A stretch of DNA of 64,000 nucleotides from Janthinobacterium sp051380875 (GTDB taxonomy: Bacteria; Pseudomonadota; Gammaproteobacteria; Burkholderiales; Burkholderiaceae_D). Each line of letters opens with the position of its first letter. Position 1 is the stretch's first letter. The DNA lies in NCBI RefSeq assembly GCF_051380875.1, contig NZ_JBNYXW010000017.1, positions 1 through 64,000 of the forward strand, in the 5' to 3' direction. The notes beneath the pieces are model-generated. The model worked only from the letters and a program-made list of their open reading frames with translations. It did no database searches and was not told the DNA's origin. Position numbers and translations under genes: made by a program. Below are positions 8,802 through 17,770 of this stretch, piece by piece.

Positions 8802-9074
8802 ATGCACAACGACTACGTTTTGATAGCCCGGCTGATGATACCCACGGATGCGCATGTGATCCGCGGCTGTTTGGAAGCGGCCGGCATCGACGTCATCCTC
8901 ACGGACGACCAGCACATGCAGGCGAACTTGCTGCTGGCGCCCGCCATTGGCGGCGCGCGCGTGCTGGTGCGCGAAAAAGATGCGGCGCGCGCGCATGACA
9001 TCCTGGCCGCCTACGAACGGGGCGACCTGGCCTTGTCCGACGATGCCGACGTCGGCGCGCCGGCGGTGGAGTAA
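8802..9074 (+). CDS. DUF2007 domain small protein
   Basis: A 90-residue soluble protein of the DUF2007 type (putative signal-transducing protein). Visible pattern: YVLIARLMIPTDAHVIRGCL, AAGIDVILTDDQH, then GARVLVREKDAARAHDIL. The motif resembles short modules thought to bind metals or partners, but no activity is established. An AGGAG ribosome site precedes the ATG (CAGGAGACACC). Its stop codon lies inside the first unit of a 13-bp tandem repeat. It is separate from the chemoreceptor by 63 bp and may be co-transcribed with it. Confidence 0.75.
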   Translation: MHNDYVLIARLMIPTDAHVIRGCLEAAGIDVILTDDQHMQANLLLAPAIGGARVLVREKDAARAHDILAAYERGDLALSDDADVGAPAVE

Positions 9075-9131
9075 GCAGATGGAGTAAGCAGGTGGCGTAA
9101 CTAGCTGGAGTAACTAGGTGAAGTAACTTCC
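9067..9131 (+). repeat. Five tandem 13-bp repeats (minisatellite) at the DUF2007 stop
   Basis: Units TGGAGTAAGCAGA, TGGAGTAAGCAGG, TGGCGTAACTAGC, TGGAGTAACTAGG and TGAAGTAACTTCC follow one another without gaps. Each contains GTAA. Since 13 is not a multiple of 3, each unit brings a stop into a new frame. The first unit supplies the real stop codon of the DUF2007 gene. Confidence 0.85.
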
Positions 9132-9140
9132 TGGCATCGA

Positions 9141-9689
9141 TCAGGAGTAGAAACAGCGCCCGCACGCCTGGCGATAGCTTTCATTGCCGCCAATACTGAT
9201 CTGCTCGCCTTGCTTGATGCGGCGGCCCTGCTCGTCCACGCGGATGTTCATCGTGGCTTTCTTGCCGCAAGTACAGATATTTTTCAATTCCTCGATATCG
9301 TCGGCCAGCGCCAGCAGATAGGCCGAGCCGGGGAACGGTTCGCCCTTGAAATCGGTGCGCAAGCCGTAGCAGATGACGGGTACGCCCTTCACTTGCGCCA
9401 GTTGGTGCAATTGTTGTACCTGTGCCGTGCTGAGAAATTGCGCTTCGTCAACCAGCAGGCACGCTACCTGGGGAATATCGGCCAGAAAATTCGTCTCGGC
9501 ATCGAAAATATCGACCTGGCGCTGCGGCCCCAGGCGCGAAGTGACCCGGCCCACGCCATAGCGGCTGTCGATGGCGGCCGTGTACAGGCGCACCTTCTGC
9601 CCCTGCTCTTCATAGTTATGCGCGACCTGCAACAAGGCCGTCGACTTGCCCGCGTTCATCGCGGAATACCGGAAATAAAGTTTTGCCAC
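9141..9689 (-). CDS. tdk: Thymidine kinase
   Basis: A 182-residue cytosolic type II thymidine kinase that phosphorylates thymidine to dTMP in salvage. It opens VAKLYFRYSAMNAGKST, where SAMNAGKST is the P-loop. The DEAQFLS motif (Walker B region) is in the middle. The C-terminal zinc lid has a CTCGKKA pair and a C-terminal ACGRC pair. I place the start at the GTG at 9689, because family members begin MAxLYF at this point and a GGGCAGG-type site precedes it. The ATG 45 bp upstream would add unrelated residues. It is monocistronic. Confidence 0.9.
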   Translation of the reverse strand: MAKLYFRYSAMNAGKSTALLQVAHNYEEQGQKVRLYTAAIDSRYGVGRVTSRLGPQRQVDIFDAETNFLADIPQVACLLVDEAQFLSTAQVQQLHQLAQVKGVPVICYGLRTDFKGEPFPGSAYLLALADDIEELKNICTCGKKATMNIRVDEQGRRIKQGEQISIGGNESYRQACGRCFYS

Positions 9690-10122
9690 TGCCGCCTGCC
9701 CTATCTGAGTAAATTTCAATACTATTTCGAACACCTAACCAAACCTACTGCGCGTCGCGATTTGCGGCCTACGATGCTCACTGTGCATTCGCACAGCTGC
9801 GCTTCTCAGGCCAACGGGGGCGCCGAGCCTCACATCCACTCGCTACGGTTTTGTTAGGCGTTATTAGCACCTCTCGAAGGCGTGATTATAAATCGCAATG
9901 GTAACTTGCGGCAGCTTAATCCACGCGCCGACAGCGCGGCAAGCGGCGAAAAAACGGCGCATACTGGCATGGAGAAAGCCGCTGTCCATATGCGAAAGCC
10001 GACTATGCAAGCATTAAAACATTCGTTCGCAGGCCAGGTCCGCCAGCCTACACTGCGGCCTTTTGCACGGAAAGCTTCTCGGGACACAATCCGGAGCGGC
10101 TGTTTCGCTGACAGGAGCCACC
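9690..10122. other. Intergenic region between tdk and the cystathionine beta-synthase gene
   Basis: Its tdk-proximal third is an attC-like foldback (annotated separately). The rest holds the promoter region of the transsulfuration operon. No other gene or repeat is seen. Frames at 9882-10130 look non-coding. Confidence 0.4.
9733..9859 (+). repeat. attC-like inverted-repeat element, isolated
   Basis: This 127-bp element begins ACCTAAC (fits RYYYAAC, 9733-9739) and ends GTTAGGC (fits GTTRRRY, 9853-9859). The ends lie in complementary arms (CACCTAACCAAACC and GGTTTTGTTAGGCG). Internally GGCCT pairs with AGGCC, and the centre is a perfect hairpin CTGTGC/GCACAG. These are the hallmarks of integron attC recombination sites, whose known sizes run to about 140 bp. 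No integrase or further cassette is in the window. Confidence 0.45.
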
Positions 10123-11520
10123 ATGAATGACCGCATGCCATCCTCACCCCCCTCCCGGCCGCCAGCGCTATACCAGCTGATCGGCCATACCCCACTGGTC
10201 GAAGTGACCAGGCTCGACACGGGCCTGTGCCAGCTGTTCCTGAAACTGGAATCGCAAAATCCGGGCGGCTCCATCAAGGACCGCATCGGCCTGTCCATCA
10301 TCGAAGCGGCCGAAGCCGATGGCCGTTTGCAGCCGGGCGGCACCATCATCGAGGCGACGGCCGGCAACACGGGTATCGGCCTGGCGCTGGTGGGCCGCAT
10401 CAAGGGTTACCGGGTGATCCTCGTCGTGCCCGACAAGATGTCGACGGAAAAAGTGCTGCATCTCAAAGCCCTGGGCGCCGAAGTGCATACCACGCGCTCG
10501 GACGTGAGCAAGGGCCACCCCGAGTATTACCAGGATTACGCGGCGCGCCTGGCGCGCGAACTGCCGGGCGCCTTCTTTGCCGACCAGTTCAACAATCCCG
10601 CCAATCCGCTGGCCCACGAAACCACCACGGGGCCGGAAATCTGGGAGCAAAGCGGCCACGACGTGGACGCCATCGTCGTCGGCGTGGGCTCGTCGGGCAC
10701 CCTGACGGGCCTCACGCGCTACTTCCGCAAGGCGCAGCCGAAGCTGGAATTCGTCCTGGCCGACCCGCAAGGCTCCATCCTCACCGAATACATCGACACG
10801 GGCAAAGTAAGTGACACGAGCGGCTCGTGGGCCGTGGAAGGCATCGGCGAAGATTTCATCCCGTCGATTGCCGACATGGACAGCGTGGCCAAGGCCTACA
10901 CCATCAGCGACCAGGAAAGCTTCGACAGCGCGCGCGCCCTCTTGCGCGCCGAAGGCATCCTCGGTGGCTCGTCCACCGGCACCCTGCTGGCCGCCGCCCT
11001 CAAATACTGCCGCGAACAGAGCACGCCCAAGCGCGTCGTCACGTTCGTCTGCGATACGGGCACGCGCTACCTGTCAAAAGTCTACAACGATGGCTGGATG
11101 CGCGACCAGGGCTTGCTGCAGCGCGTCCTGTCGGGTGACTTGCGCGACCTGATCGGGCGCCGCTACGACGAGGGCGACGTCGTCAGCGTAGCCCCGGGCG
11201 ACACCCTGCTGACGGCCTTCAACCGCATGCGTGCCAGCGACCTGGCGCAACTACCCGTCATCGCCGCAGGTCAACTGGTCGGCATCATCGACGAATCGGA
11301 CTTGCTGCTGCACGTCTCAAGCGATGCGGCGCATTTCGCTACGCTGGTGGGCGCCACCATGACCACGCAGATCGAAACGCTGGCGCCATCGGCAGGTCTG
11401 CCCGCCCTGCGCGCCACCCTGGACCGGGGCTTGACGGCTGTCGTCGCCGACGCTGACGCCTTCTATGGCCTGATCACCCGCTTCGACCTTCTCAACCACT
11501 TACGCAGGACACTATCTTGA
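10123..11520 (+). CDS. cbs: Cystathionine beta-synthase with C-terminal CBS domain pair
   Basis: A 465-residue PLP enzyme that condenses serine and homocysteine to cystathionine, the first step of reverse transsulfuration. The PLP lysine is Lys52 in NPGGSIKDR. The TAGNTG loop binds the substrate carboxylate, and GVGSSGTLTG binds the cofactor phosphate. Residues 345-465 are two CBS motifs (LPVIAAGQLVGIIDESDLL and LTAVVADADAFYGLITRFDLL), expected to bind adenosyl ligands. Start: ATG at 10123 with AGGAG 7 bp upstream. The stop overlaps the TTG start of the next gene, so the two are translationally coupled. Confidence 0.9.
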   Translation: MNDRMPSSPPSRPPALYQLIGHTPLVEVTRLDTGLCQLFLKLESQNPGGSIKDRIGLSIIEAAEADGRLQPGGTIIEATAGNTGIGLALVGRIKGYRVILVVPDKMSTEKVLHLKALGAEVHTTRSDVSKGHPEYYQDYAARLARELPGAFFADQFNNPANPLAHETTTGPEIWEQSGHDVDAIVVGVGSSGTLTGLTRYFRKAQPKLEFVLADPQGSILTEYIDTGKVSDTSGSWAVEGIGEDFIPSIADMDSVAKAYTISDQESFDSARALLRAEGILGGSSTGTLLAAALKYCREQSTPKRVVTFVCDTGTRYLSKVYNDGWMRDQGLLQRVLSGDLRDLIGRRYDEGDVVSVAPGDTLLTAFNRMRASDLAQLPVIAAGQLVGIIDESDLLLHVSSDAAHFATLVGATMTTQIETLAPSAGLPALRATLDRGLTAVVADADAFYGLITRFDLLNHLRRTLS

Positions 11521-12698
11521 GCCAGGACACCACCCGCAAGAGCCATCTCGCCACGCGCGTCATCCACGCCGGCCAGTCGCCCGACCCCTCGACGGGCGCC
11601 ATCATGCCGCCCATTTACGCCACCTCCACCTTCGTCCAGGAAAGCCCCGGCGTGCACAAGGGGCTGGACTATGGCCGCTCGCACAATCCCACGCGCTGGG
11701 CGCTGGAGCGCTGCGTGGCCGATCTGGAAGGCGGCAGCGCCGGGTTTGCCTTTGCTTCTGGCCTGGCGGCCATTTCCTCGGTGCTGGAATTGCTCGACGC
11801 GGGCAGCCATATCGTCGCCGGCGATGACATGTACGGCGGCACCTACCGCTTGTTTGAACGCGTGCGCCGCCGCTCGGCCGGACATGACTTTACCTACGTA
11901 GACCTGACGAATCCGCAAAACCTGCTGGCCGCGCTGCGCCCCGAAACGAAGATGGTGTGGGTCGAGACGCCGACCAATCCGATGCTGAAACTGGCCGACT
12001 TGCGGGCCATTGCCGACATCTGCCGCGCACGGGGCATCATCGCCGTGGCCGACAATACCTTCGCCAGCCCGCTGGTGCAGCGCCCGCTGGAACACGGCTT
12101 CGACATCGTGGTGCATTCGACCACCAAGTATCTGAACGGCCACTCGGACATCATCGGCGGCATCGCCATCGTCGGCGCGCAAGAGCGCCAGGCGGAATGG
12201 CGCGAGCAGCTGGGCTTCTTGCAAAACTCGGTGGGGGCGATTGCCGGGCCATTCGACAGTTTCCTGGCCTTGCGCGGCGTCAAGACGCTGGCCATCCGCA
12301 TGCAGCGCCACTGCCAGAGCGCCCTGGCGCTGGCGCAATGGCTGGAACAGCAAAAGGAGGTGAAAAAAGTGTTTTATCCGGGGCTGGCTTCGCACCCGCA
12401 GCATGCGTTGGCGCAGCGCCAGATGGACGGCTTCGGCGGCATCATCTCGATCGACCTCGATTCCGACCTGGCGGGCGCGCGGCGTTTCCTGGAGCGCTGC
12501 GACATCTTCGCCCTGGCCGAAAGCCTGGGCGGCGTGGAAAGCCTGATCGAGCACCCCGCCCTGATGACGCATGCCAGCATCCCGCCAGAACAGCGGGCCA
12601 GGCTGGGCATCGGCGACGGCTTGATCCGCCTGTCGGTGGGCATCGAAGACCTGGAAGACTTGCGCCACGACTTGCGCACGGCGCTCGACGCGATTTGA
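11517..12698 (+). CDS. Cystathionine gamma-lyase / gamma-synthase family PLP enzyme
   Basis: A 393-residue Cys/Met-metabolism PLP enzyme. The PLP lysine is Lys204 in HSTTKYLNGHSD. Other landmarks are the YxRxxNPT element (DYGRSHNPTR, 52-60), FASGLAA (79-85) and the ETPTNP turn (150-155). Because it overlaps the cystathionine beta-synthase gene by four bases (TTGA), cystathionine gamma-lyase is the most likely role. It would complete conversion of homocysteine to cysteine. Sequence alone does not separate lyase from gamma-synthase. The start is TTG at 11517, fixed by the overlap and by family-like sequence soon after. Confidence 0.87.
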   Translation: MSQDTTRKSHLATRVIHAGQSPDPSTGAIMPPIYATSTFVQESPGVHKGLDYGRSHNPTRWALERCVADLEGGSAGFAFASGLAAISSVLELLDAGSHIVAGDDMYGGTYRLFERVRRRSAGHDFTYVDLTNPQNLLAALRPETKMVWVETPTNPMLKLADLRAIADICRARGIIAVADNTFASPLVQRPLEHGFDIVVHSTTKYLNGHSDIIGGIAIVGAQERQAEWREQLGFLQNSVGAIAGPFDSFLALRGVKTLAIRMQRHCQSALALAQWLEQQKEVKKVFYPGLASHPQHALAQRQMDGFGGIISIDLDSDLAGARRFLERCDIFALAESLGGVESLIEHPALMTHASIPPEQRARLGIGDGLIRLSVGIEDLEDLRHDLRTALDAI

Positions 12699-12722
12699 TA
12701 CTGAACGGTAGCGCGATTCAGC

Positions 12723-14981
12723 TCAATCCGTGGCCGGAATACGCTGCACTGTAGCGTGTTCCCCAGGCCGGTACCTGCGCTCCAGGTGCTGTGCCACGTC
12801 TTCAGGATAAAACAGCACGTCCCTGAACTCGCCGCGCGCATACATGGCCGCCTGGTCATTGAAGTGTGGCGAGGTCGGGTCGCCGCTCTGGCCACCGGCA
12901 AGGATGCTTTTCGCCTTGATGCGCGGGCCAAATTCCACGGCTGCCACAAAACTGTTGCCCCTTTCCCCATAAATGCGCCGGTTTTTTCCATTCGTGTTCT
13001 TGCTGCTTTGCCCAAACGCGGCCAGAGCGCCCCAGTTGCCCGAGGCGTAAGGCACGGGCAAGCTGGCTTGCGCATCGTCAAACGGCTGCAGCACGTCGCC
13101 CGTCAGGCGCTGGAAGCGGTTGATGTCGCCCCACGGCGTTTGCCAGTGGCCGAAATCGCGCTGCAGTGTATCCGCAGCGCTGGTCAAAGAGGCGAGGCGC
13201 TGCGCCGCGCTGACCTTGTCCGTTGCCATGAAATCGACCACGGGCACGCCCTGCTCGCGCGCCTGTTTGCCCACCAGTTCGGCCAGTTCCTGGCCCCAGA
13301 ACACGGCCAGTGACGTGGCCGTGGACGTGAGCGAATAACGCCAGTCCCAGGCCCGCAGCAGCGCGATCTTGTCGGCCAGCGCCAGCTTTTGCGCAGCATG
13401 CTCCGGCAGCGCATCCCAGGCGGCGAACAAGGGCGGCAGCAAGGACTCGAACGCCGTCAGTTCGCTGTCGTAGGAAGCGGCGATCAGGCTGTCGAGGGTA
13501 AAACCCGTCTTGTTCTGGAAGACCTTGAGCGCATGCAGGCCGCGCGCGTTTTCGCCGTACACGGACATGTAGGCGGGATAGTCCTGCTGGCGCGGGCTGT
13601 TGCTGCCGGCCGCCGAATACGGCCAGTTATTCGTGTTCTGTATCCAGCCGTTTTTCGGGTTGAACAGGGTGATAGTTTGCGCCACCGTGTGCAAGCCCTG
13701 CCATTCGGTAGCCGGATCGCTGCCATCGACGGGCTGCTTCCAGTTGAAGCGCGGGTCGCGCACGGGGATGAAATTGCCGTGGAAATAGGCGATATTGCCG
13801 TCCGCATCCGCGTACACAGTGTTGTTCGACGAATTCGTGCGCAGTTCCATCGTTTGATAAAACGCAGCATAATCGCGCGCCTTGGTGCGCGTGTACGATT
13901 GCATGAGCGCCTTCAAGGGCGAGTGCATCAGGCGCACGGCTATCCATTTTCCATCCAGCGCCCGCACGATGGGTCCATGGTGGCTGTAGTAGACCGTGAT
14001 GGTTTTCGTGCCCATGCCGCCACCGGCCAGCTTGTACGGCAAAGTGATTGGCACGGTTTTCAATGGTTTCAAGGCGCCGTCATAGCGGTAGAACCAGGCG
14101 CCGTCCTTGTCGACGATGCTTTCCAGGTATTCGTCGATGACATCGCCGCCACCCGAGGTGTGCATCCAGCCGAGTCGCTCGTTGAAACCCTGGTAGACAA
14201 AGAACTGGCCCCAGGTGACGGCGCCATACGCATTCAGGCCTTCACCGCTGGCCATCTGCACTTCGGGACGGAAATAAAACGAGGTGTGCGGATTGATCAT
14301 CAGGAGCGCATGGCCGTTTTTGGTGATGGCGGGCGCGATGGCGAAGCCGTTCGAGCCGCTCGGCTCAGGCTCCATCCCGGTTTCCACGCTGGCCAGCGCC
14401 ACGGCAGCGGACCCGCCCTGCTGGCCATAAAACGCTTCGAGCTGCGCCAGGTTGATCGATTCGATATCGCCGCCGATGCTGCCTTCACTGAAACTCAAGG
14501 CCATCCACGGCTCGAAATGCGTGATCAGGCGCGGTTTCACCTGCGGATGCGTGGCCAGGTAAAAATTGAGGCCATCGGCAAACGCATCCATCAACTTGCG
14601 CAGCCAGGGCGGGCTGGCGCGGTACTGCGCCTGCAGCTCTTGCGGATGGATGAAGAGCTTCATGCGCAGGTCGCGGTATAGCTCCTGCTCGCCCTCCACT
14701 TCCGCCAGGCGCCCCATGGCGTTGATGTAATTGCGTTCCACGCGCGGGAAGTCATCCTCGGCCTGTGCATACATCAGGCCAAAGACCGCATCCGCGTCGC
14801 TCTTGCCCGTCACATGGGGCACGCCCCAGGTATCGCGCGCGATGCTGACATTGGCAGCCTGCGCCTGCCAGCGTGCCATCTCGGTGACAGCAGTGGCAGC
14901 GGCGGCGGGAGCGGCCAGCACGGGAGACACGGCAACGGCGCCGCAAGCGATGGCGGCAAACAGGGTACGGCTGTGCAGCAT
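12723..14981 (-). CDS. Penicillin acylase family (S45) Ntn-hydrolase
   Basis: A 752-residue periplasmic acylase precursor. There is a signal peptide at about 1-28 (Ala-rich, FAAIACGAVAVSPVLA). The alpha chain follows, with the RDTWGVPH motif (49-56). The autocatalytic cleavage site precedes nucleophile Ser210 in PSGSNGFAI, where the beta chain begins. HTSFYFRPE and the WxQNTNNWP region (NGWIQNTNNWPYS) are beta-chain landmarks. Relatives hydrolyse amide-linked acyl groups, including N-acyl homoserine lactones, cyclic lipopeptides and beta-lactams. The substrate here is not evident. It converges with the transsulfuration operon, 24 bp away. Confidence 0.85.
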   Translation of the reverse strand: MLHSRTLFAAIACGAVAVSPVLAAPAAAATAVTEMARWQAQAANVSIARDTWGVPHVTGKSDADAVFGLMYAQAEDDFPRVERNYINAMGRLAEVEGEQELYRDLRMKLFIHPQELQAQYRASPPWLRKLMDAFADGLNFYLATHPQVKPRLITHFEPWMALSFSEGSIGGDIESINLAQLEAFYGQQGGSAAVALASVETGMEPEPSGSNGFAIAPAITKNGHALLMINPHTSFYFRPEVQMASGEGLNAYGAVTWGQFFVYQGFNERLGWMHTSGGGDVIDEYLESIVDKDGAWFYRYDGALKPLKTVPITLPYKLAGGGMGTKTITVYYSHHGPIVRALDGKWIAVRLMHSPLKALMQSYTRTKARDYAAFYQTMELRTNSSNNTVYADADGNIAYFHGNFIPVRDPRFNWKQPVDGSDPATEWQGLHTVAQTITLFNPKNGWIQNTNNWPYSAAGSNSPRQQDYPAYMSVYGENARGLHALKVFQNKTGFTLDSLIAASYDSELTAFESLLPPLFAAWDALPEHAAQKLALADKIALLRAWDWRYSLTSTATSLAVFWGQELAELVGKQAREQGVPVVDFMATDKVSAAQRLASLTSAADTLQRDFGHWQTPWGDINRFQRLTGDVLQPFDDAQASLPVPYASGNWGALAAFGQSSKNTNGKNRRIYGERGNSFVAAVEFGPRIKAKSILAGGQSGDPTSPHFNDQAAMYARGEFRDVLFYPEDVAQHLERRYRPGEHATVQRIPATD

Positions 14982-15008
14982 GCACTACTCCAGAATCAGG
15001 TCAAACAA

Positions 15009-15845
15009 TCAGGATGCGTCGATTAAAGCCGAAATACGCTGGTTCAGTTCCACATTTTCTGCCTGCAGCTGCACATTGCGCTGCGTCAAACTGGCGATCT
15101 CGCCGCGCAGGCGCTCCATTTCGGACGGCGCCTGCGCCGCGTTCTCGGCCCACGGCTCGTTGCCCGTCTCCGGCGTATCTTGCGACACGTGGATCTTCGG
15201 CTCGCGCGGCGTGCGCGTGGCGGCGCGCTGTTCGCGGATTTCCTTGGCCGCCTGGCGCAACAGCTTCTTGCCGCCAGCGACGGCTGCCACCTGCTCGTCC
15301 TGCGGCAAGGACGCCACGGTAGCCGCCGCATTGATGGAAATCATGCCCGAACGGACCGCTTCCACCAGTTCCGGCGAGGCCGCCTTCTGGATCTTTTCGA
15401 TCTGGCTGATCTGGTTGCTGCTCAGCCGCGCCGCCTTGGCCACTTCTTCGCGCGTGCTCATGGGGGGCTTGGGCGCATGCTCGCCGTCGGGCGCGTCAAG
15501 CGCGTTGACGGGCGCCGGGCTGCGCGCGGCGACGATTTCCTTCTTGCGCAGGGCCAGCACGCCGCGCTGGAAGTCCGACACGCTGCGCCGCGCCAGGTGA
15601 TTATCGATCATCCACAGCATGACGTCGTCGAGCGAGGTAAAGCTGGTGTTCTGGATGGTCTTGAAGTCGATGCCGTGCTGGCGGCAGATGGCGTAGCGGT
15701 TATGCCCGTCGATCAGCACGTCGTTCCACAGCACCAGCGCGTCGCGGCAGCCCTCGGCCAGCAGGCTGCGTTCAAGCGCGGCGTACTCGCTGGCGGTGAG
15801 CGGGTCGATATACGACTGCAGCACCTGATTGATAGTGATATTCAT
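15009..15845 (-). CDS. ParB/Spo0J-like N-terminal domain protein, non-canonical
   Basis: A 278-residue protein. Residues 1-100 resemble the ParB nuclease/CTPase fold (DALVLWNDVLIDGHNRYAICRQHGI, where VLIDGHNRY is the box). A helix-turn-helix region follows (STREEVAKAARLSSNQISQIEKI). The end is a coiled coil (LRGEIASLTQRNVQLQAENVELNQRI). There is no parA beside it, and it is not near an origin signal that I can see. It is more likely a chromosomal DNA-binding regulator than a partition protein. Start: ATG at 15845 with GAGGACA upstream. Confidence 0.7.
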   Translation of the reverse strand: MNITINQVLQSYIDPLTASEYAALERSLLAEGCRDALVLWNDVLIDGHNRYAICRQHGIDFKTIQNTSFTSLDDVMLWMIDNHLARRSVSDFQRGVLALRKKEIVAARSPAPVNALDAPDGEHAPKPPMSTREEVAKAARLSSNQISQIEKIQKAASPELVEAVRSGMISINAAATVASLPQDEQVAAVAGGKKLLRQAAKEIREQRAATRTPREPKIHVSQDTPETGNEPWAENAAQAPSEMERLRGEIASLTQRNVQLQAENVELNQRISALIDAS

Positions 15846-15969
15846 GGTTGTCCTCAATATTGCGGCGCGATGGCCCGCGCCGGCACGAATGCTACACCAT
15901 CTGCCCATCCTGGCCGGGTAAAATCACGGCGGCAAAGATCATCCAACATATCATCACACTACACAGACC

Positions 15970-16422
15970 ATGAAAAGAAAATACGCCGTCGCCGTGATTT
16001 TTAGCGTCGCCGCCATCGGCATTACCTGGGTCAGCCCCTACATCGCCATGTACCGCATCAGCATCGCGGCCAAATCGGTGCGCCTGGAAAACCTTGCGCA
16101 GCAGGCCGACCTGCCGGCAGTGCGCGCCAGCGTGGCACGCCAGTTGCAGGCGGCCGGCGAAACAAGCAATGCGGACGAACTGAAGGAAATGCTCGACACC
16201 ATCGTCTCGCCGCCTGGCATCACGGTATTGATCTTGCACGGCAAGCACGGCGCCGATGGCCGGCGCCACGATTTCGGCATGGCTTACCGCTCCTGGAATG
16301 AAGTAGTGCTGCGGCGCAAGGGCGCCGGCCCTGCCGCCACCCAGTTCCTGCTGCGCCGCCATGGCATCTGGGATTGGCAACTGGCGGACATCGTCCTGCC
16401 ACCCGAGCTATTGAAATATTGA
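15970..16422 (+). CDS. DUF2939 small envelope protein, paralogue 1
   Basis: A 150-residue protein with an N-terminal hydrophobic segment (residues 5-23) that serves as a signal anchor. It then follows the DUF2939 pattern: SPYIAMYRISIAAKSVRLENLAQQADLPAVRASV, then a C-terminal YRSWNEVVLRRK and a WDWQLADIVLP end. Function unknown. It is paralogous to the next gene, sharing SPYxxMxRI, the D(V/L)P..R.S..RQL segment, the LDT.....GI stretch and W.W.L......LP. The ParB-like gene is divergent. Confidence 0.7.
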   Translation: MKRKYAVAVIFSVAAIGITWVSPYIAMYRISIAAKSVRLENLAQQADLPAVRASVARQLQAAGETSNADELKEMLDTIVSPPGITVLILHGKHGADGRRHDFGMAYRSWNEVVLRRKGAGPAATQFLLRRHGIWDWQLADIVLPPELLKY

Positions 16423-16525
16423 CTCAGGACAATAATTACCTAAAACGCTATATTGATTTCTAGAAATATTATGTAGAATACCAACACTTCAGGCGCACCG
16501 GGTCGCCAGGCATCCGAGAGACTGC

Positions 16526-17041
16526 ATGATGAAAAAAATGTTGCTTCTAGCTCTAGTAGCACTGGCCGCACTGGCCGGCATCTTCTATGGCAGCCCGTAT
16601 TTCACCATGAACCGGATCCGCACGGCAACCCTGGAGCAAGATACGCATGCGCTCGCTACGCATGTCGACGTACCCCAGCTGCGCGGCAGCCTGGGACAGC
16701 AATTGCACGCGCTGTTTTCGGCACCGGAAGTGGGCGACGGCATCAGCCCGGACGTCATCGATCCTCTGCTCGACACCATGCTGATGCCGGAAGGCATCAT
16801 CGCCTTGATGAAACTCAACGACCGCTACGAAAACCCGGTCACCAAGGTCAGCGATATCAGCGGCCGCAAGCGCAATGCCAAGCCCGACTACACCCTGCGC
16901 TACACCTCCTGGAACAGCGTCGTCGTCCAGCGCGCCCACAGCAAGAGCCACATCGGCGAGCTGACCCTGACGCGCGACGGCGTCTGGGGCTGGAAGCTCA
17001 CGTCAGTGGCGCTGCCCAAGAATCTGCTGGCCGATGCGTGA
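16526..17041 (+). CDS. DUF2939 small envelope protein, paralogue 2
   Basis: A 171-residue DUF2939 protein with a signal anchor (LLLALVALAALAGIFYG) followed by SPYFTMNRIRTATLEQDTHALATHVDVPQLRGSL. The C-terminal half has YTSWNSVVVQ and GVWGWKLTSVALP. It is the longer paralogue of the gene 100 bp upstream and probably arose by tandem duplication. No activity is known for the family. The AT-rich gap between the two (16440-16480) could carry a separate promoter. Confidence 0.72.
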   Translation: MMKKMLLLALVALAALAGIFYGSPYFTMNRIRTATLEQDTHALATHVDVPQLRGSLGQQLHALFSAPEVGDGISPDVIDPLLDTMLMPEGIIALMKLNDRYENPVTKVSDISGRKRNAKPDYTLRYTSWNSVVVQRAHSKSHIGELTLTRDGVWGWKLTSVALPKNLLADA

Positions 17042-17111
17042 AGATGCGTGAAGCTGCGTAAAACGCCTGCGCGCTGCTATTATCTGTCCACCCACACTAT
17101 ACGGAGGCAGC

Positions 17112-17324
17112 ATGACTGACCTGGTACAACACGCACTGGCCCACGCGGGCAAACCGGCCACCACGCCCTGGGTCGTGACCTTGGTCAGCGGCGAAAAGCT
17201 CACCGGCCCCATCACGCCAATCAACGACGGCTGCTATGCCATCGGCCTGGGACAAATCAAGTATTTTTCCAGCGACAAGGTTGCCTGCCTGAATGTGTCT
17301 GGCGCCGGGGCATTCCCCATCTGA
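17112..17324 (+). CDS. Small hypothetical protein
   Basis: A 70-residue protein (MTDLVQHALAHAGKP...SGAGAFPI) preceded by a good GGAGG ribosome site 7 bp upstream. It has a short beta-rich core (TPWVVTLVSGEKLTGPITP, CYAIGLGQIKYFSSDKVACL) that looks like an Sm-like or SH3-like barrel, but this is only an impression. It stands alone between DUF2939 paralogue 2 and the receptor pseudogene. I do not recognise the family. Confidence 0.6.
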   Translation: MTDLVQHALAHAGKPATTPWVVTLVSGEKLTGPITPINDGCYAIGLGQIKYFSSDKVACLNVSGAGAFPI

Positions 17325-17770
17325 CGGGAACGGCGGTGCAAGCCAGGCCAGCGCCGCGCGCGCGTGCCTGATGCCTCCCGCACCAGGCAGGCGGCGGCGC
17401 GACCGGCAATGTAGCGTTGCAACACCACCACCACCACGAAAAAAATGTTGGGCCGCATGCAAAATTGCCTGCCCCGCAGCCCAATCAACGCTGCAAAATT
17501 GATAATTCTTTTTTGCACTGCCGCAGGGAAGATCCCTTCTTCATCTGGCCGTATTTGCGCTGGCACAAGCCTGCCGGCACCCCACTATGCACCCGCCTGA
17601 TATGGACGACAAATACGATTTTATTGGCCTATTGAGTCGAATTTGATATGAATCGTCGCGCCTGGACAATGGCGTGAATAGCAATACTTTCCGTGCTAGC
17701 ATGACTTTTCGTCTGGCTGGCCAGCACCTGCCAACAGCGCCCCACCACCCCGAGCGTTAGGAGCCGTTTC
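17325..17770. other. Intergenic region before the receptor pseudogene
   Basis: About 450 bp without a supported gene. The part 17500-17700 is AT-richer and carries the expected promoter of the receptor gene. A CACCACCACCACCACG run is at about 17421-17436. No RNA gene or terminator stands out. Confidence 0.35.

Noticed and set aside
9067..9131. CRISPR-like array
   Set aside because: The units are contiguous with no spacers; this is a simple tandem repeat. No cas gene or repeat-spacer pattern is seen elsewhere in the window.
13389..14681. Plus-strand frame (430 residues) opposite the acylase
   Set aside because: Antisense shadow; composition typical of reverse frames.
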